A DNA stretch of 48,077 nucleotides from CAYVBN01 sp964538565 (GCA_964538565.1 CAZIGW010000010.1:1-48077), one strand, 5' to 3'. Shown: positions 15,951 to 24,949, counted from the first letter of the stretch. The notes: generated by a model from the sequence alone, not told the origin. Translations and numbers: made by a program.

Positions 15951-17201
15951 TCAGCCGCGGAGATTCTTCGCCGGTGGATAGTCTCGCGAGTACACCGGTT
16001 GCGCCAGGAACGCCTTCTCGTCGTATGTCCAGAACTGGCTGACGTTCGGATATTCCTTGATCACCGTGTTGACGAGCGTGCCGTTCTTGCGCTCGCACTT
16101 GCGGATGAACACGCTGCCGACCACGTTGCCGAGGTGGTCGAAGTGGAAGGCGCCGCGCGGCGTGTCGGTGAGCGACACCTGGTGCAGCGCCTCGGCGAAG
16201 GCCTTGCGGTCGTCCGCCTTGCCGCCGGTCTTCTGCAGCACAGCCTCGACGCACTGGCCCGCGATGTACATGCCGGCCGAATATCCGCCGGGCAGCACGC
16301 CGTAGGCCTTCTGCATGTCGGCGACGAAGCGCTTGTTGCTCGGCGAGTTGAAGTCCGCCGAATACCAGCTCGCCGAGATGACGCCGACCGCCTCGTCGCC
16401 GAGGCTCTTGAGCAGCGCGTCGTCCATCGCGGTCCAGCCGGCGAGCAGGGGAATCTTCCCTTTCACGCCGAGATCCGAGTAGGCGCGCATGAACTTCACC
16501 GGGTTCGATCCGGCAAAGCCGTTCATCACGCAGTCGACGTCGTGGAGCTGGGCGATGTAGGGCGTGTAGTCGGGCGTCACCAGCGGCGGCCACAGCTTGA
16601 GCACGACCTTGCCGCCGTCGTCCTCGAACACACGTTGGAAGCCGGCCATCTGCTCGTAGCCGAAGGCGAAGTCCTCGGAGATCGTGGCCGCGGTCTTGTA
16701 CTTGAGCTCCTTCGCCGCGTAGTCGCCCATCGCGTGGCAGCACTGCGCCGACGTGGCGGAAGGACGAATGACATAGGGGTTGGCGTGGCGCTGCGTCACG
16801 TCCTCGGCCGCGGCCAGGCTGATCAGCGGCGTCTGGTGATCGCGAACGTAGTCGGTGATGGCGAGCAGCTCGAAGGCGGCGAGCGGGCCGAGGATGACGT
16901 TGACCTTGTCGCGCTCGATCACTTCCTGCGCCTTGGTCTTTGCGCCAGCCGGATTGCCGCCGGTGTCGGCGGAGATCAGCTCGACCTTGCGGCCGCCGAG
17001 CGTGTTGTTCTTCTCCTTGAGGAAGGTGGCGATGCCCTGTTCCATCTGGATGCCGCCCTGGGCGAGCGGGCCGGTCTTGACCGTGAGCAGGCCGATCTTG
17101 AACGGGGCGTTCTGCGCGATCGCAGGGGCCGCGACCTTGAAGCTCGCGGCTGCGGCGGCGGTCGTGGCCAGGAAAGTCCGGCGACTCAACTTCCGAGACA
17201 T
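15951..17201 (-). CDS. Periplasmic binding protein of the second liv cluster, Tat-type signal
   Basis: About 416-residue Peripla_BP_6 receptor. I chose the ATG at 17201, preceded by GGGAGGA, because it gives MSRKLSRRTFLATTAAAA, a twin-arginine signal (SRRTFL at 6-11), cleaved after PAIAQ. Mature sequence FKIGLLTVKTGPLAQGG and VILGPLAAFELLAITDYV are receptor landmarks. It starts the transporter part of the operon, 46 nt before livH. It is only distantly similar to the receptor at 4809-6074, so the two systems probably take up different ligands. The ligand is unknown. Confidence 0.93.
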   Translation of the reverse strand: MSRKLSRRTFLATTAAAAASFKVAAPAIAQNAPFKIGLLTVKTGPLAQGGIQMEQGIATFLKEKNNTLGGRKVELISADTGGNPAGAKTKAQEVIERDKVNVILGPLAAFELLAITDYVRDHQTPLISLAAAEDVTQRHANPYVIRPSATSAQCCHAMGDYAAKELKYKTAATISEDFAFGYEQMAGFQRVFEDDGGKVVLKLWPPLVTPDYTPYIAQLHDVDCVMNGFAGSNPVKFMRAYSDLGVKGKIPLLAGWTAMDDALLKSLGDEAVGVISASWYSADFNSPSNKRFVADMQKAYGVLPGGYSAGMYIAGQCVEAVLQKTGGKADDRKAFAEALHQVSLTDTPRGAFHFDHLGNVVGSVFIRKCERKNGTLVNTVIKEYPNVSQFWTYDEKAFLAQPVYSRDYPPAKNLRG

Positions 17202-17316
17202 GTCATGTCCTCCCTCGTTCGCCCTCTGTGATGCCGATGATCGGGGCGCGCCTGTTCTGGCTTGATCGATGCCGGGCGAGTCGGCAAAAGACCGATCTTC
17301 CGGCTCCGGGCCGGCA

Positions 17317-18579
17317 TCATCGGCCAAGGTATTCCATGATGTAAAGCCCGGCATTGTAGTCGGTGCAATAGACAACGCCGTCGCGGTCCACGAAGACGTC
17401 GGTCGATTGCACCACGCAGGGGCGGTTCGGCCGGTGATCGACCAGCCGGCGCGGCGCCGGGGGCACGAGCGCGCCGACCTCGGTCGGACGGTAGTGGTCG
17501 CGGATGTCGAACACCCGCACGCCCGCATTCTGGTAGGTGGTGAAGATCAGGTCGGAGCTCACGAAGCTGCCGGGCCGGTTCTCATGCAGATTGTGCGGCC
17601 CGAAATGCCCGCCCTTGGCCGCATAGTCGGCCTCCGCGGGCGTCGGGAAGGTCGAGACGCTGACCGGGTTGGATGGCTCGCGGTTGTCGAAGATCCAGAT
17701 GAGCTTGAGGCCGTCCTCCTGGTTGTCGAGCACCGCTTCGTCGAGCACCACGAGGAGGTCGCGGTCGGGCAGCGGCAGGCAATTGTGGGTGCCACCGCCG
17801 AACGGCGGCGACCAGTTGCGGTGCGCCAAGAGCTTCGGCGCGCTGCGGTCGGAAACGTCGATGACCACGAGCCCGGCGTCGCGCCAGGCTCCGTAGGCGA
17901 TGTCGCCGTGCACGATGGCGTGGTGCAGCCCGTAGCGTCGCGTCTCGGCCCAGGTCGGCCTCTCGCCCGCCGCCTGGTTCATGCCGGGAAGCCAGTAGCG
18001 TCCGGCCTCGCGGGGATTCGTCGGGTCTGCCATGTCGACCGTCATGAAGATGTAGTCGGTGAATCCGTCGATCAGCGCCGACACGTAGGCCCAGCGTCCG
18101 CCGACGTACCAGATGCGGTGAATGCCGCCGCCCTCGACCGGCATGAAGCCGATCCGGCGCGGCGCCTCGGGGGTGGAGATGTCGTAGACGGAAAGACCCG
18201 CCGTCCAGTCGCGCGCCGTCGTCTGCTTGGCTTGCGCGGTGCCGACCACCTTGCCGACCTGGCCGCGATAGTAGGCGCGCTCGTCCGCGAAAGCGGCTTC
18301 CGCGAACATGTCCTTGGCGTTGATGACGAGCAGCAGGTCGTCGTGCGCCTGCAGATGGATGTTCCAGGTACCCGGCGGCGCCGGAAAGTAGTTCACGGCG
18401 CGCGGACGTCGGGGGTCGCGCACGTCGATGACGCTGAAGCCCTTGGAGAACATGTGGCCGATGTAGGCGTGGCCGCGATGCACCATGATCTGCACGCCAT
18501 CCGGGCGCCCGCCCTGGTCGCAGTGGGAGAGAAGCCGCATGTTGCGGACGTGATCCGGCTTCGGCAGGTCGTCGGTCAT
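17317..18579 (-). CDS. LVIVD-repeat beta-propeller protein of unknown function
   Basis: 420-residue protein built of repeated beta-propeller blades of the LVIVD type: FSVIDVRDPRRPRAVNYF, LSVYDISTPEAPRRIGFM, LVVIDVSDRSAPKLLAH, IWIFDNREPSNPVSVSTF and VRVFDIRDHYRPTEVGAL each give the strand plus D/P turn that marks one blade. There is no signal peptide, so it is probably cytoplasmic. It sits between the monooxygenase (24 nt upstream) and the binding protein, inside the operon. Homologues are annotated only as hypothetical or LVIVD proteins. An enzymatic role such as lactonase is possible by fold, but no catalytic site is recognisable. Confidence 0.85.
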   Translation of the reverse strand: MTDDLPKPDHVRNMRLLSHCDQGGRPDGVQIMVHRGHAYIGHMFSKGFSVIDVRDPRRPRAVNYFPAPPGTWNIHLQAHDDLLLVINAKDMFAEAAFADERAYYRGQVGKVVGTAQAKQTTARDWTAGLSVYDISTPEAPRRIGFMPVEGGGIHRIWYVGGRWAYVSALIDGFTDYIFMTVDMADPTNPREAGRYWLPGMNQAAGERPTWAETRRYGLHHAIVHGDIAYGAWRDAGLVVIDVSDRSAPKLLAHRNWSPPFGGGTHNCLPLPDRDLLVVLDEAVLDNQEDGLKLIWIFDNREPSNPVSVSTFPTPAEADYAAKGGHFGPHNLHENRPGSFVSSDLIFTTYQNAGVRVFDIRDHYRPTEVGALVPPAPRRLVDHRPNRPCVVQSTDVFVDRDGVVYCTDYNAGLYIMEYLGR

Positions 18580-18603
18580 CGGGGCGCTCCGCGCAGGTGC
18601 GAC

Positions 18604-19848
18604 TCAGGCGGCGAGGAAATCGGGAACCGCGATCCAGTCCATCATGGCGCGATAGTCCTGCAGCGTCTTCCACATGGCGCGGTCCTCGGGCGTGCGCAGG
18701 CCGACGCCGAGGTGGGTGCCGAGCTTGCGGCCATGCATCATGATGCGTTCCGCGATCGGCTGGCGCAGTGCGTTGAAGCGCGCGAGTGCGCTGTCGATGT
18801 CGCGCGCCTCGCGCAGCACCTCGGCGAGCACGCGGGCATCGTCGCCCGCCTTGGCCACGCCGAAGCCCATGTGCGGACGGGCCGAGGAGGCGGCGTCGCC
18901 GATGAGCACCACGCGGCCGTACACCATGCTGGGCGCGGCGAAGTCGTAGATCGGCGTGAAGAACGGCCGCTCGATGTTGCGCAGCACGTCGTTGAAGGCG
19001 GGCGGCAGCTCCTGCTCGGCTTCCGCGCGCATCTCGGCGATCAGGTCCTTGCGGATCAGCGGCGGCGGGACCGAGTACTCGTGCTGGCGCCCCTCCGCAT
19101 CGACGCACATCCGGCGAAGCAGGTCGGCGTCGCCCACGCGGTACCAGATGAAGTTGTAGCGACGGTGGCCGGGGCGCAGGTCGTTGTCGAGGCCGGCGAT
19201 CGGGTAGCCGATGACCTGCTGGCGCTCGGGAAGGAAGAAGGTGAAATAGGGAAAGATGCTCTCGCGCGTTGCGGGCGAAAGGTCGGCCTCGTTCGGCGCG
19301 CCGCGCCAGATGTAGTAGCCGGCGTAGATCGGCTGCGCCTGCGGGGCGACTTGCGCGCGCACGCTCGAACGGATGCCGTCCCCGCCGACCAGCAGATCGG
19401 CCTGCTCCATGCCGCCATCGGCGAAGAAGACGCGCACGCCGTCACCGTCCTGCTCGACACGCTCGAAGGCGCGGCCGAGGTGGTAGTGCTCGGGCGCGAC
19501 CGTCTCCCGCAGGAGGCGCTGCAGCCGGTCCCACGAGGTCAGGATCTGCCGCAGCGGCTTCACGCCGATGACGCGGCCCTTGCGGTCGATGGTGATGCGC
19601 TTGTCCACCTCGACACCGAGATCGCGCGTGCCGGCGCCGCTGAGCTCGAGCGCGTTGAGAAGCTCCGGGTGCGTGGTGATGCCGGCGCCGCGACCCACGA
19701 GTTCGACCGGCGAGCGCTCGTAGACGTCGACATCCCATCCGATCTGCCGCAGAAAGGCCGCGCTGAACAGCCCGGACATCGATCCGCCGACGATGACGGC
19801 GCGCCTGCGCGACGACGATTGATGCGTTCCCACCTGAGCCTCTCGCAC
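18604..19848 (-). CDS. FAD-dependent aromatic-ring monooxygenase, paralogue of the one at 10288
   Basis: 414-residue class A flavin monooxygenase. AVIVGGSMSGLFSAAFLRQIG is the FAD fold (GGSMSG at 21-26), GRGAGITTHPELLNAL marks the dihydroxypyridine-hydroxylase-like subgroup, and LIGDAASSARPHMGFGVAKA carries the conserved GD. The protein at 10288-11520 matches it along its full length, with the same order of motifs. The GTG at 19848 is the longest start. A GTG at 19833, eight nucleotides after GAGAGG, has the better ribosome site. It is first in the operon behind the promoter at 19885-19914 and presumably hydroxylates the imported compound or an intermediate. Confidence 0.9.
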   Translation of the reverse strand: MREAQVGTHQSSSRRRAVIVGGSMSGLFSAAFLRQIGWDVDVYERSPVELVGRGAGITTHPELLNALELSGAGTRDLGVEVDKRITIDRKGRVIGVKPLRQILTSWDRLQRLLRETVAPEHYHLGRAFERVEQDGDGVRVFFADGGMEQADLLVGGDGIRSSVRAQVAPQAQPIYAGYYIWRGAPNEADLSPATRESIFPYFTFFLPERQQVIGYPIAGLDNDLRPGHRRYNFIWYRVGDADLLRRMCVDAEGRQHEYSVPPPLIRKDLIAEMRAEAEQELPPAFNDVLRNIERPFFTPIYDFAAPSMVYGRVVLIGDAASSARPHMGFGVAKAGDDARVLAEVLREARDIDSALARFNALRQPIAERIMMHGRKLGTHLGVGLRTPEDRAMWKTLQDYRAMMDWIAVPDFLAA

Positions 19849-19884
19849 GTGCTATGACGTCTCGTGTGCGTCGGACCGATGAAG

Positions 19885-19914
19885 ATTATAAGGGCGCGAA
19901 TTCCGCCCCGTCAA
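19885..19914 (-). promoter_or_regulatory. Near-consensus sigma-70 promoter of the monooxygenase/liv operon
   Basis: On minus, TTGACG (19909-19914; 5 of 6) and TATAAT (19885-19890; perfect) are 18 nt apart. Transcription would start near 19878, leaving a leader of roughly 30-45 nt before the monooxygenase. The -10 lies in TTATAA-like sequence, so the plus strand also carries TATAAG (19888-19893), which could serve the divergent EamA gene. It is the best promoter I can see in the window. Confidence 0.7.
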
Positions 19915-19936
19915 AATCCGGCGCGCGGGAGGTCGC

Positions 19937-20794
19937 ATGAGCAGCGAGACCGGATACGCGGTGGCGGCGCTTGTTCTCTATGGTCTCGCTGATTTCGTCT
20001 TCAAGCGCGCGGCGGCTGCCGGGGTGAAGGCGCATCAGTTTCTGATGGTCCAGGCCTGGTTCTTCTCCTCGCTGACCTTCGCGTACGCGGTTGTCACGCA
20101 CACGCTGGTGCTCGTCCCGGCGGCGCTGTGGGGCGGCCTTGCCGGCCTGCTCGTCTTCGTCGCCTTCTACAATTTCGCCCGCAGCCTGGCGGCCGGCTCG
20201 GTCAGCATCAACGCGCCGATCTTCCGGCTGAATTTCGTGGTCACGGCGGTGCTGGCGGTGGCGCTTCTCGGAGAAGCGCTGACCGTGATGAAAGCCCTGG
20301 GGCTCGCTCTGGCGCTTGCCGCCGTGTGGCTGCTGCTCGGGGAGGGTGGCGCGCCGGGCGGCGAGAGCAGGATCGTGAATCGGCGCTCGCTGCTGCAGGT
20401 CATGACCGCGACGCTGGCGCTCGGTCTTGCCAATTTCTTCCACAAGATCGGGTTGATGCACGGCGCGCCGCCCGCCACCATGCTGTGCGGTCAGGCCGCC
20501 GTCTTCGTCAGCCTCGCCACCGCGTTCGCCGGCTTGGCCGATCGCGGCATCAGGCCCATTCCGGCGACGTGGCGGTATTCGCCGCTCGCCGCGCTCTTGC
20601 TGATGGGCGCGTTTCTGCTGCTCCTGCGCAGCCTCGTCCACGGCGCGGCGAGCGTTCTCGTACCGATCGCCCAGATGGGTTTCATCGTGACGGCGGCGCT
20701 CGGCGTCATCGTCCTGCGCGAACCGATCACGCTGCGCAAAGCGGCGGGGCTCGCCGCGGCGCTTGGCGCGCTCGCGGTGCTGGCAGCGAACTGA
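19937..20794 (+). CDS. EamA/DMT-family transporter
   Basis: 285-residue drug/metabolite-superfamily permease with about ten hydrophobic helices in two EamA repeats. The first ends around VVTAVLAVALLGEALTVMKALGLALALAAVWLLL, the second around IAQMGFIVTAALGVIVLREPITLRKAAGLAAALGAL. The E-x-(L/I)-T at the end of each repeat is the family mark. GGGAGG precedes the ATG closely. It is divergent from the monooxygenase operon and could export a metabolite or overflow product. Substrate cannot be predicted in this family. Confidence 0.9.
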   Translation: MSSETGYAVAALVLYGLADFVFKRAAAAGVKAHQFLMVQAWFFSSLTFAYAVVTHTLVLVPAALWGGLAGLLVFVAFYNFARSLAAGSVSINAPIFRLNFVVTAVLAVALLGEALTVMKALGLALALAAVWLLLGEGGAPGGESRIVNRRSLLQVMTATLALGLANFFHKIGLMHGAPPATMLCGQAAVFVSLATAFAGLADRGIRPIPATWRYSPLAALLLMGAFLLLLRSLVHGAASVLVPIAQMGFIVTAALGVIVLREPITLRKAAGLAAALGALAVLAAN

Positions 20795-20806
20795 GACCTG
20801 CTTGTT

Positions 20807-20873
20807 CGGACTGAACACGCAATTTCAGTCCGATCACGGACTGCACGCCCGGACGACTCTGGCGTGCCAGAGT
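20807..20873 (+). terminator. Two hairpins between convergent EamA and hydrolase genes
   Basis: The first is a perfect 9-bp stem, CGGACTGAA (20807-20815) with TTCAGTCCG (20824-20832), loop 8 nt. The second is ACTCTGG (20856-20862) with CCAGAGT (20867-20873), loop 4 nt, followed by TGTTT. They fill the 95-nt convergent gap. The second suits plus-strand termination of EamA and the first could act for either strand, though T-runs are poor. Confidence 0.55.
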
Positions 20874-20889
20874 TGTTTCCGGAAGTGCG

Positions 20890-22707
20890 TCAACTCCTCT
20901 TTGTCGTCCTTTTTCGCGCCTTGCTCTGCGGCGGGACAATCGGAAGCAGCAGATAGGGTGCGCAGCGGCCGCCGAAGTGAAGCGTCGTCGTTCCGCCGAA
21001 GATCTTGGCCGGACGATCGACCGGGTCGTCGTGCAGGAACGGACCGCAGCCCTTGAGCTCGTTCTTGAAGTTCGACAGGCGTCCGCCGCTTGCGCCGCCG
21101 TATTCGTAGTCCTTGCCCCGGATGGTCAGCGCGACGCGGTAGCCGGCGGGAACCACGATCGAGGTCGGCCAGATTTCCACGTCGAGTTCGACCATGCGGC
21201 CGGGCTTGAGCGGTTCGTGCTTGTCGTGCGTGTGATACGGCCGGTAGGGGGTCGAGAGCTTCTTGTCGAGCCGGCGGTGCGAGGCGCGCAGCCAGCCTTG
21301 CGCGATCGGCGTATGCGGATCGATCGCGCCCTGGAACACGACCTCCTTCAGGTCGGGCGAAAAGACGCGCACCACCGCGAAAATGTCGGCATCGGTCGTC
21401 GAGGACGACACGAACAGCTTCAGGGCGATCGGCCCGGTGATCTCGGTCTCCTTTTCCGCCGGCGGCATCAGGAATGTGATGCCGTCGCCGAGCGCCGCGA
21501 AGCTCACCTTGGCGCCCTTCGACGACCGCCTTGCGTTGAGCGAGCCGTTGACCGGATCGAGGTAGAACTTCGTCCAGCGCGTGCGCTTGAGCGGCCATTC
21601 GTTCTCCGCCCGCTCGACGAAGCGGTCGACGTGGCGCACCTGCAGCAGCACTTTCGGCCGCCTGTCCCAGCCGTTCTGCTTGCCGTGCAGGAAATAATCG
21701 AAGAACTCGAGCTGCTGCTCGCGCCCGTAGTCGGTGTAGAAATGCGTCCAGTGCTCGATGCCGTGCGCCTCGAGCCATTTCTGCTTCGAGGCGGCGCGCA
21801 TGAATCCCTCGAAGTTTCCGCGCGGATGCAGGCCCTGGCCGCCCCAGTTGGCCGCGGACAGGAACGGAACGGTGACCTTCGACCAGATCGGCGAACGCGC
21901 CTTGTGGTAGTCGTCGTCGAGCGGATGCGAGCGGATCACCGCGCCGAGATCGGTGCGGTTCTTGGCCAGTTGGTCTTCCGACAGGGTTTCCGGTCCGCAC
22001 ACGAGTTCGCCGGTGACACGGCTGCGCCCTCCGCGTTCGCCCGCGCCGTACTGCACGGTCTTCACCTGCATGTCGTACCAGTTCGCCCAGAACGTGCTGA
22101 GAATGCCGCCGTGGTGCGTCATGTCCCGGTACCAGTCGGCGGCGCCTTCCCAGATGCACAGGGCGGCGAGGTGCGGCGGCTGCAGGGTCGCGACATGCCA
22201 CTGGTTGATGGCGTAATACGAAATGCCGTTCAGGCCGACCTTGCCGTTCGACCACGGCTGCACGCCGGCCCACTCGATGCAATCGTGGAAATCCTTGGTC
22301 TCGCGTGGCGAGAAGTGGTCGATGTAGCCCGGCGAGCAGCCGCAGCCGCGCGAATCCACCCGCACGCAGACGTAGTCGTGCGGCACCCATTTCTCCGGAT
22401 CGACCACCTCCCAGCTCTGGTACTTGTTGGTCGAGTTCGCCGTCACGTCGGGATGCTGCTTCGTCATCCGCTCCCAGGCGCTCGGATAGCCGTCCTGGAA
22501 GGCAAGCCCCTTGGCGTAGGGGCCGTAGCTGAGGATCACCGGATAACGGCCGTCCTTCACGGGGCGAAAGACGTCGGCGCGCAGCACGAGCCCGTCGTCC
22601 ATCTCGATCGGCACGTTCCAGTCGATGCGCATGCCGTCGCGCGTCTCGCTGCGCGAAACGATCTTGCCCTCGCTCGGCCGCGGCGCGACCGTTTCCTCGT
22701 GGCTCAT
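20890..22707 (-). CDS. CocE/NonD-family alpha/beta hydrolase (S15-like acylase or esterase)
   Basis: 605-residue serine hydrolase of the CocE / X-Pro dipeptidyl-peptidase group. ATG at 22707 follows AGGAGGA; the frame extends upstream without a better start. The catalytic domain carries the nucleophile in GLNGISYYAINQW (Ser163) after the CVRVDSRGCGCSPG loop. The remaining triad residues are probably the Asp of WEGAADWYRD and the His of IEHWTHFYTDYG. The C-terminal part is the jelly-roll domain (MVELDVEIWPTSIVVPAGYR). There is no signal peptide. It is 88 nt downstream of a beta-hydroxyacid dehydrogenase on the same strand. Relatives cleave esters or amides such as cocaine, glutaryl-amides or beta-lactam side chains; no substrate can be read here. 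Confidence 0.9.
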   Translation of the reverse strand: MSHEETVAPRPSEGKIVSRSETRDGMRIDWNVPIEMDDGLVLRADVFRPVKDGRYPVILSYGPYAKGLAFQDGYPSAWERMTKQHPDVTANSTNKYQSWEVVDPEKWVPHDYVCVRVDSRGCGCSPGYIDHFSPRETKDFHDCIEWAGVQPWSNGKVGLNGISYYAINQWHVATLQPPHLAALCIWEGAADWYRDMTHHGGILSTFWANWYDMQVKTVQYGAGERGGRSRVTGELVCGPETLSEDQLAKNRTDLGAVIRSHPLDDDYHKARSPIWSKVTVPFLSAANWGGQGLHPRGNFEGFMRAASKQKWLEAHGIEHWTHFYTDYGREQQLEFFDYFLHGKQNGWDRRPKVLLQVRHVDRFVERAENEWPLKRTRWTKFYLDPVNGSLNARRSSKGAKVSFAALGDGITFLMPPAEKETEITGPIALKLFVSSSTTDADIFAVVRVFSPDLKEVVFQGAIDPHTPIAQGWLRASHRRLDKKLSTPYRPYHTHDKHEPLKPGRMVELDVEIWPTSIVVPAGYRVALTIRGKDYEYGGASGGRLSNFKNELKGCGPFLHDDPVDRPAKIFGGTTTLHFGGRCAPYLLLPIVPPQSKARKRTTKRS

Positions 22708-22795
22708 GTCATCCTCCTGATCCTGTTCTCGTTGCGGCGGCCGGGACGGCGGGACAGTGCGAACGCGAAGCCGCGACCTCGACGCCAATCCTGCA

Positions 22796-23710
22796 TCAGC
22801 GCTTGCGCCCGGGCTTGCCGCGCCTCACGCCTGCCATCGATTCCAGCACCGCGCAGACGGCGGCGGTGTCGTCCATCGCGTGTCCCGTCGACATGGCGGC
22901 CGCGTAGATCGGCAGGGTCGCGCTCATCAGCGGCGTCGGGCAGCCGAGCGAGGCCGCGTATTCGCCGATCACCGCCAGATCCTTCTGCCAGACCTTGATC
23001 TTCATGGTGGCGTCGTCATAGCGGTTCTTCACCATCATCGGCGCGCGCAGCTCGAACACGCGCGAATTTCCGGCCCCGGTCGACACGAGTTCGAAGATCT
23101 TCTGCGGATCGAGCCCGGCCTTCATGCCGAGCACCATGGCCTCCGCCGAGGCGACGTTGTGGATCGCGACCAGGAGGTTGGCAACGTACTTCATGCGGCT
23201 GCCGTTGCCGAATGCGCCCAGATCGTGCACCGCGCGCGCAAATCCGAGAAACAGCGGCCGCAGCTTGGCGACGCTCGCCGAATCCCCGCTGGCGTAGACG
23301 ACGAGGTCCTTCACCTTGGCCTGGGCGCCGGTCCCGCTCACCGGGCAATCGAGCGCGACGTGACCGGCCTTCTTCAGCGCCCGCTCCGCCGCGAGCTTGT
23401 CGTCGAGGCTGAAGGTGCTCGCCTCGATGACGACGCGGCGCGGCAGCTTGGCGGCGGCGATCTCCGCCACGACCGCGTGCAGGGCCTGCGGGCTCGGCAG
23501 GCTCGTGATGATGGTCGGCACCGCGGAGGCGAGCGCCCCGACGCTGTCCGCGCTGTCTCCGCCGGCGCGCGCGAAGGCCCGCTTGCGGCCGGCGTCGATG
23601 TCATAGCCGACGACATGCCAGCCGTCGGCCAGGAGATTGCGGGCGAAGGCGCCTCCCATGATGCCGAGGCCGATGATGCCGATCGTGCCCTTCGTCTTCT
23701 TTGCGTTCAT
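22796..23710 (-). CDS. Beta-hydroxyacid dehydrogenase (3-hydroxyisobutyrate dehydrogenase family)
   Basis: 304-residue NAD(P)-dependent dehydrogenase. The Rossmann motif is GIIGLGIMGGAFARNLL, the substrate motif DCPVSGTGAQAKVKDLVV, and the catalytic Lys lies in GNGSRMKYVANLLVAIHNV. The long frame continues upstream, but the ATG at 23710 (MNAKKTKGTIG) matches the family start and has GGGAG before it. Members oxidise beta-hydroxyacids such as 3-hydroxyisobutyrate, tartronate semialdehyde or L-threonate. The Arg/Lys tail after residue 295 is basic and unusual. It is upstream of the CocE-type hydrolase, probably in one operon, and divergent from a second member of the same family at 24056. Confidence 0.9.
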   Translation of the reverse strand: MNAKKTKGTIGIIGLGIMGGAFARNLLADGWHVVGYDIDAGRKRAFARAGGDSADSVGALASAVPTIITSLPSPQALHAVVAEIAAAKLPRRVVIEASTFSLDDKLAAERALKKAGHVALDCPVSGTGAQAKVKDLVVYASGDSASVAKLRPLFLGFARAVHDLGAFGNGSRMKYVANLLVAIHNVASAEAMVLGMKAGLDPQKIFELVSTGAGNSRVFELRAPMMVKNRYDDATMKIKVWQKDLAVIGEYAASLGCPTPLMSATLPIYAAAMSTGHAMDDTAAVCAVLESMAGVRRGKPGRKR

Positions 23711-24055
23711 GTCCCGCCACTCCCAGGGATACGACTTTGTTTGTTGGCGGACGCTAGCACACACGGAGACCGCCCGTTCAAGCGCGATCTTGGCAGCGGG
23801 CTCGTGGCGGTCGCGAAATGACTCTCCGGGATGTGACCGCCCGGATGGTTGCAACCGTCTTTCGCGACGCGCCGCGATCGCCTATCGTTGCCGCAACCGC
23901 CGCGACCGTCGGTGGGCGAGGGAGGGACAATCACGCCATTGGTCCGGCCGATCGGAGCGGCCGCCGACCCCGCGAGCGCATCGCCGCCCGGGACGCCTGC
24001 GCCAGCGTGAACCCGTCGCTCTTCCCGCCTTCCGGATTCAGGGAGATTGTCGAAG
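23711..24055. promoter_or_regulatory. 345-nt divergent promoter region between two beta-hydroxyacid dehydrogenase genes
   Basis: No gene is supported here. It must hold promoters for both operons. A 10-bp perfect palindrome, GGTTGCAACC, lies at 23847-23856 and shares its TTGCAA core with the palindrome at 4762-4773. A weak plus -10 (TATCGT, 23883-23888) lies downstream of it. No convincing -35 is visible, so expression probably needs an activator. Confidence 0.4.
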
Positions 24056-24949
24056 ATGCTTGTCGGCATTGCCGGCCTTGGCCGGATGGGCGCCGCGATC
24101 GGCGCGCGGCTGATGGAGTCCGGGCACCCGGTCGTCGTCTGGAACCGATCGCGCGAGAAGACCAAGCCGCTCGCGGACGCGGGTGCGACGGTGGCGGCGA
24201 GCCCGGCCGAACTGGCGCGCATGGCCGAGTGCATCATCACGATCCTGACCGACGCAACTGCGATCGAGGCGGTCTATGAGGGGCCGTCGGGCCTCCTGTC
24301 CGCCGACGTCGCCGGCAAACTGTTCATCGAGATGAGCACGGTTCGGCCCGAAACGGAGGTCGTGCTCGCCGGCAAGGTCCGCGCCGGGCGCGCGGCGTTC
24401 GTCGAATGCCCGGTGGGCGGCACGACGGGACCGGCCCGTCAGGGAAAGCTGATCGGACTGATGGGCGGCGAACCGGCCGATGCCGCGCGCGCCCGGCCGC
24501 TGCTCGAGCAGTTGTGCCGGCGGCTCGAGCACTGCGGGCCGGTGGGCAGCGGGGCCGTGATGAAGCTCGCGATCAACCTGCCGCTGATGGTCTACTGGCA
24601 GGCGCTCGGCGAAGCGCTCGCGCTCTGCCGGCCGCTCGGCGTCGATCCCGATCGCCTGATGGATCTGTTCGCGGATACTTCGGGCGGCGCCAACGTGCTC
24701 AAGGTGCGCGGTCCGATGATCGCCGCCATGCTCAAGGGGGGAGACGCCGGTCCGGTGACGTTCAACGTCGACAGCGCCATCAAGGATCTGCACGCCATGC
24801 TCGCCGAGGGCGCCTCGCGCGGCGACGAACTGCCGCTCGTCCAGCGCACGCTCGCCTGCTTCGAGGAGGCGAGCCGCGCCGGCCTCGGCGATCAGGAAGG
24901 CTCCGGCCTGTCCGTCTACTGGTCGGAGCGCGGCGCCGGCCGCTCGTGA
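24056..24949 (+). CDS. Second beta-hydroxyacid dehydrogenase (3-hydroxyisobutyrate dehydrogenase family)
   Basis: About 297-residue dehydrogenase with VGIAGLGRMGAAIGARL (NAD(P) fold), ECPVGGTTGPARQGKL (substrate motif) and GSGAVMKLAINLPLMVYWQA (catalytic Lys). I start it at ATG 24056. An in-frame TTG at 24047 is too close to the GGGAGA to be the likely start. It opens a plus-strand operon of four genes ending at 27080. It is clearly homologous to the divergent protein at 22796-23710 but far from identical, so the two probably act on different hydroxyacids or stereoisomers. Confidence 0.9.
   Translation: MLVGIAGLGRMGAAIGARLMESGHPVVVWNRSREKTKPLADAGATVAASPAELARMAECIITILTDATAIEAVYEGPSGLLSADVAGKLFIEMSTVRPETEVVLAGKVRAGRAAFVECPVGGTTGPARQGKLIGLMGGEPADAARARPLLEQLCRRLEHCGPVGSGAVMKLAINLPLMVYWQALGEALALCRPLGVDPDRLMDLFADTSGGANVLKVRGPMIAAMLKGGDAGPVTFNVDSAIKDLHAMLAEGASRGDELPLVQRTLACFEEASRAGLGDQEGSGLSVYWSERGAGRS

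Noticed and set aside
17269..19857. 862-codon plus-strand reading frame across the LVIVD and monooxygenase genes
   Set aside because: Antisense shadow: no start signals, composition dominated by Arg, Val, Asp and His, while the minus-strand proteins show clear families.
24047..24055. TTG start for the second beta-hydroxyacid dehydrogenase
   Set aside because: The GGGAGA site would be only about one base from the TTG; ATG 24056 has proper spacing and matches the family N-terminus.
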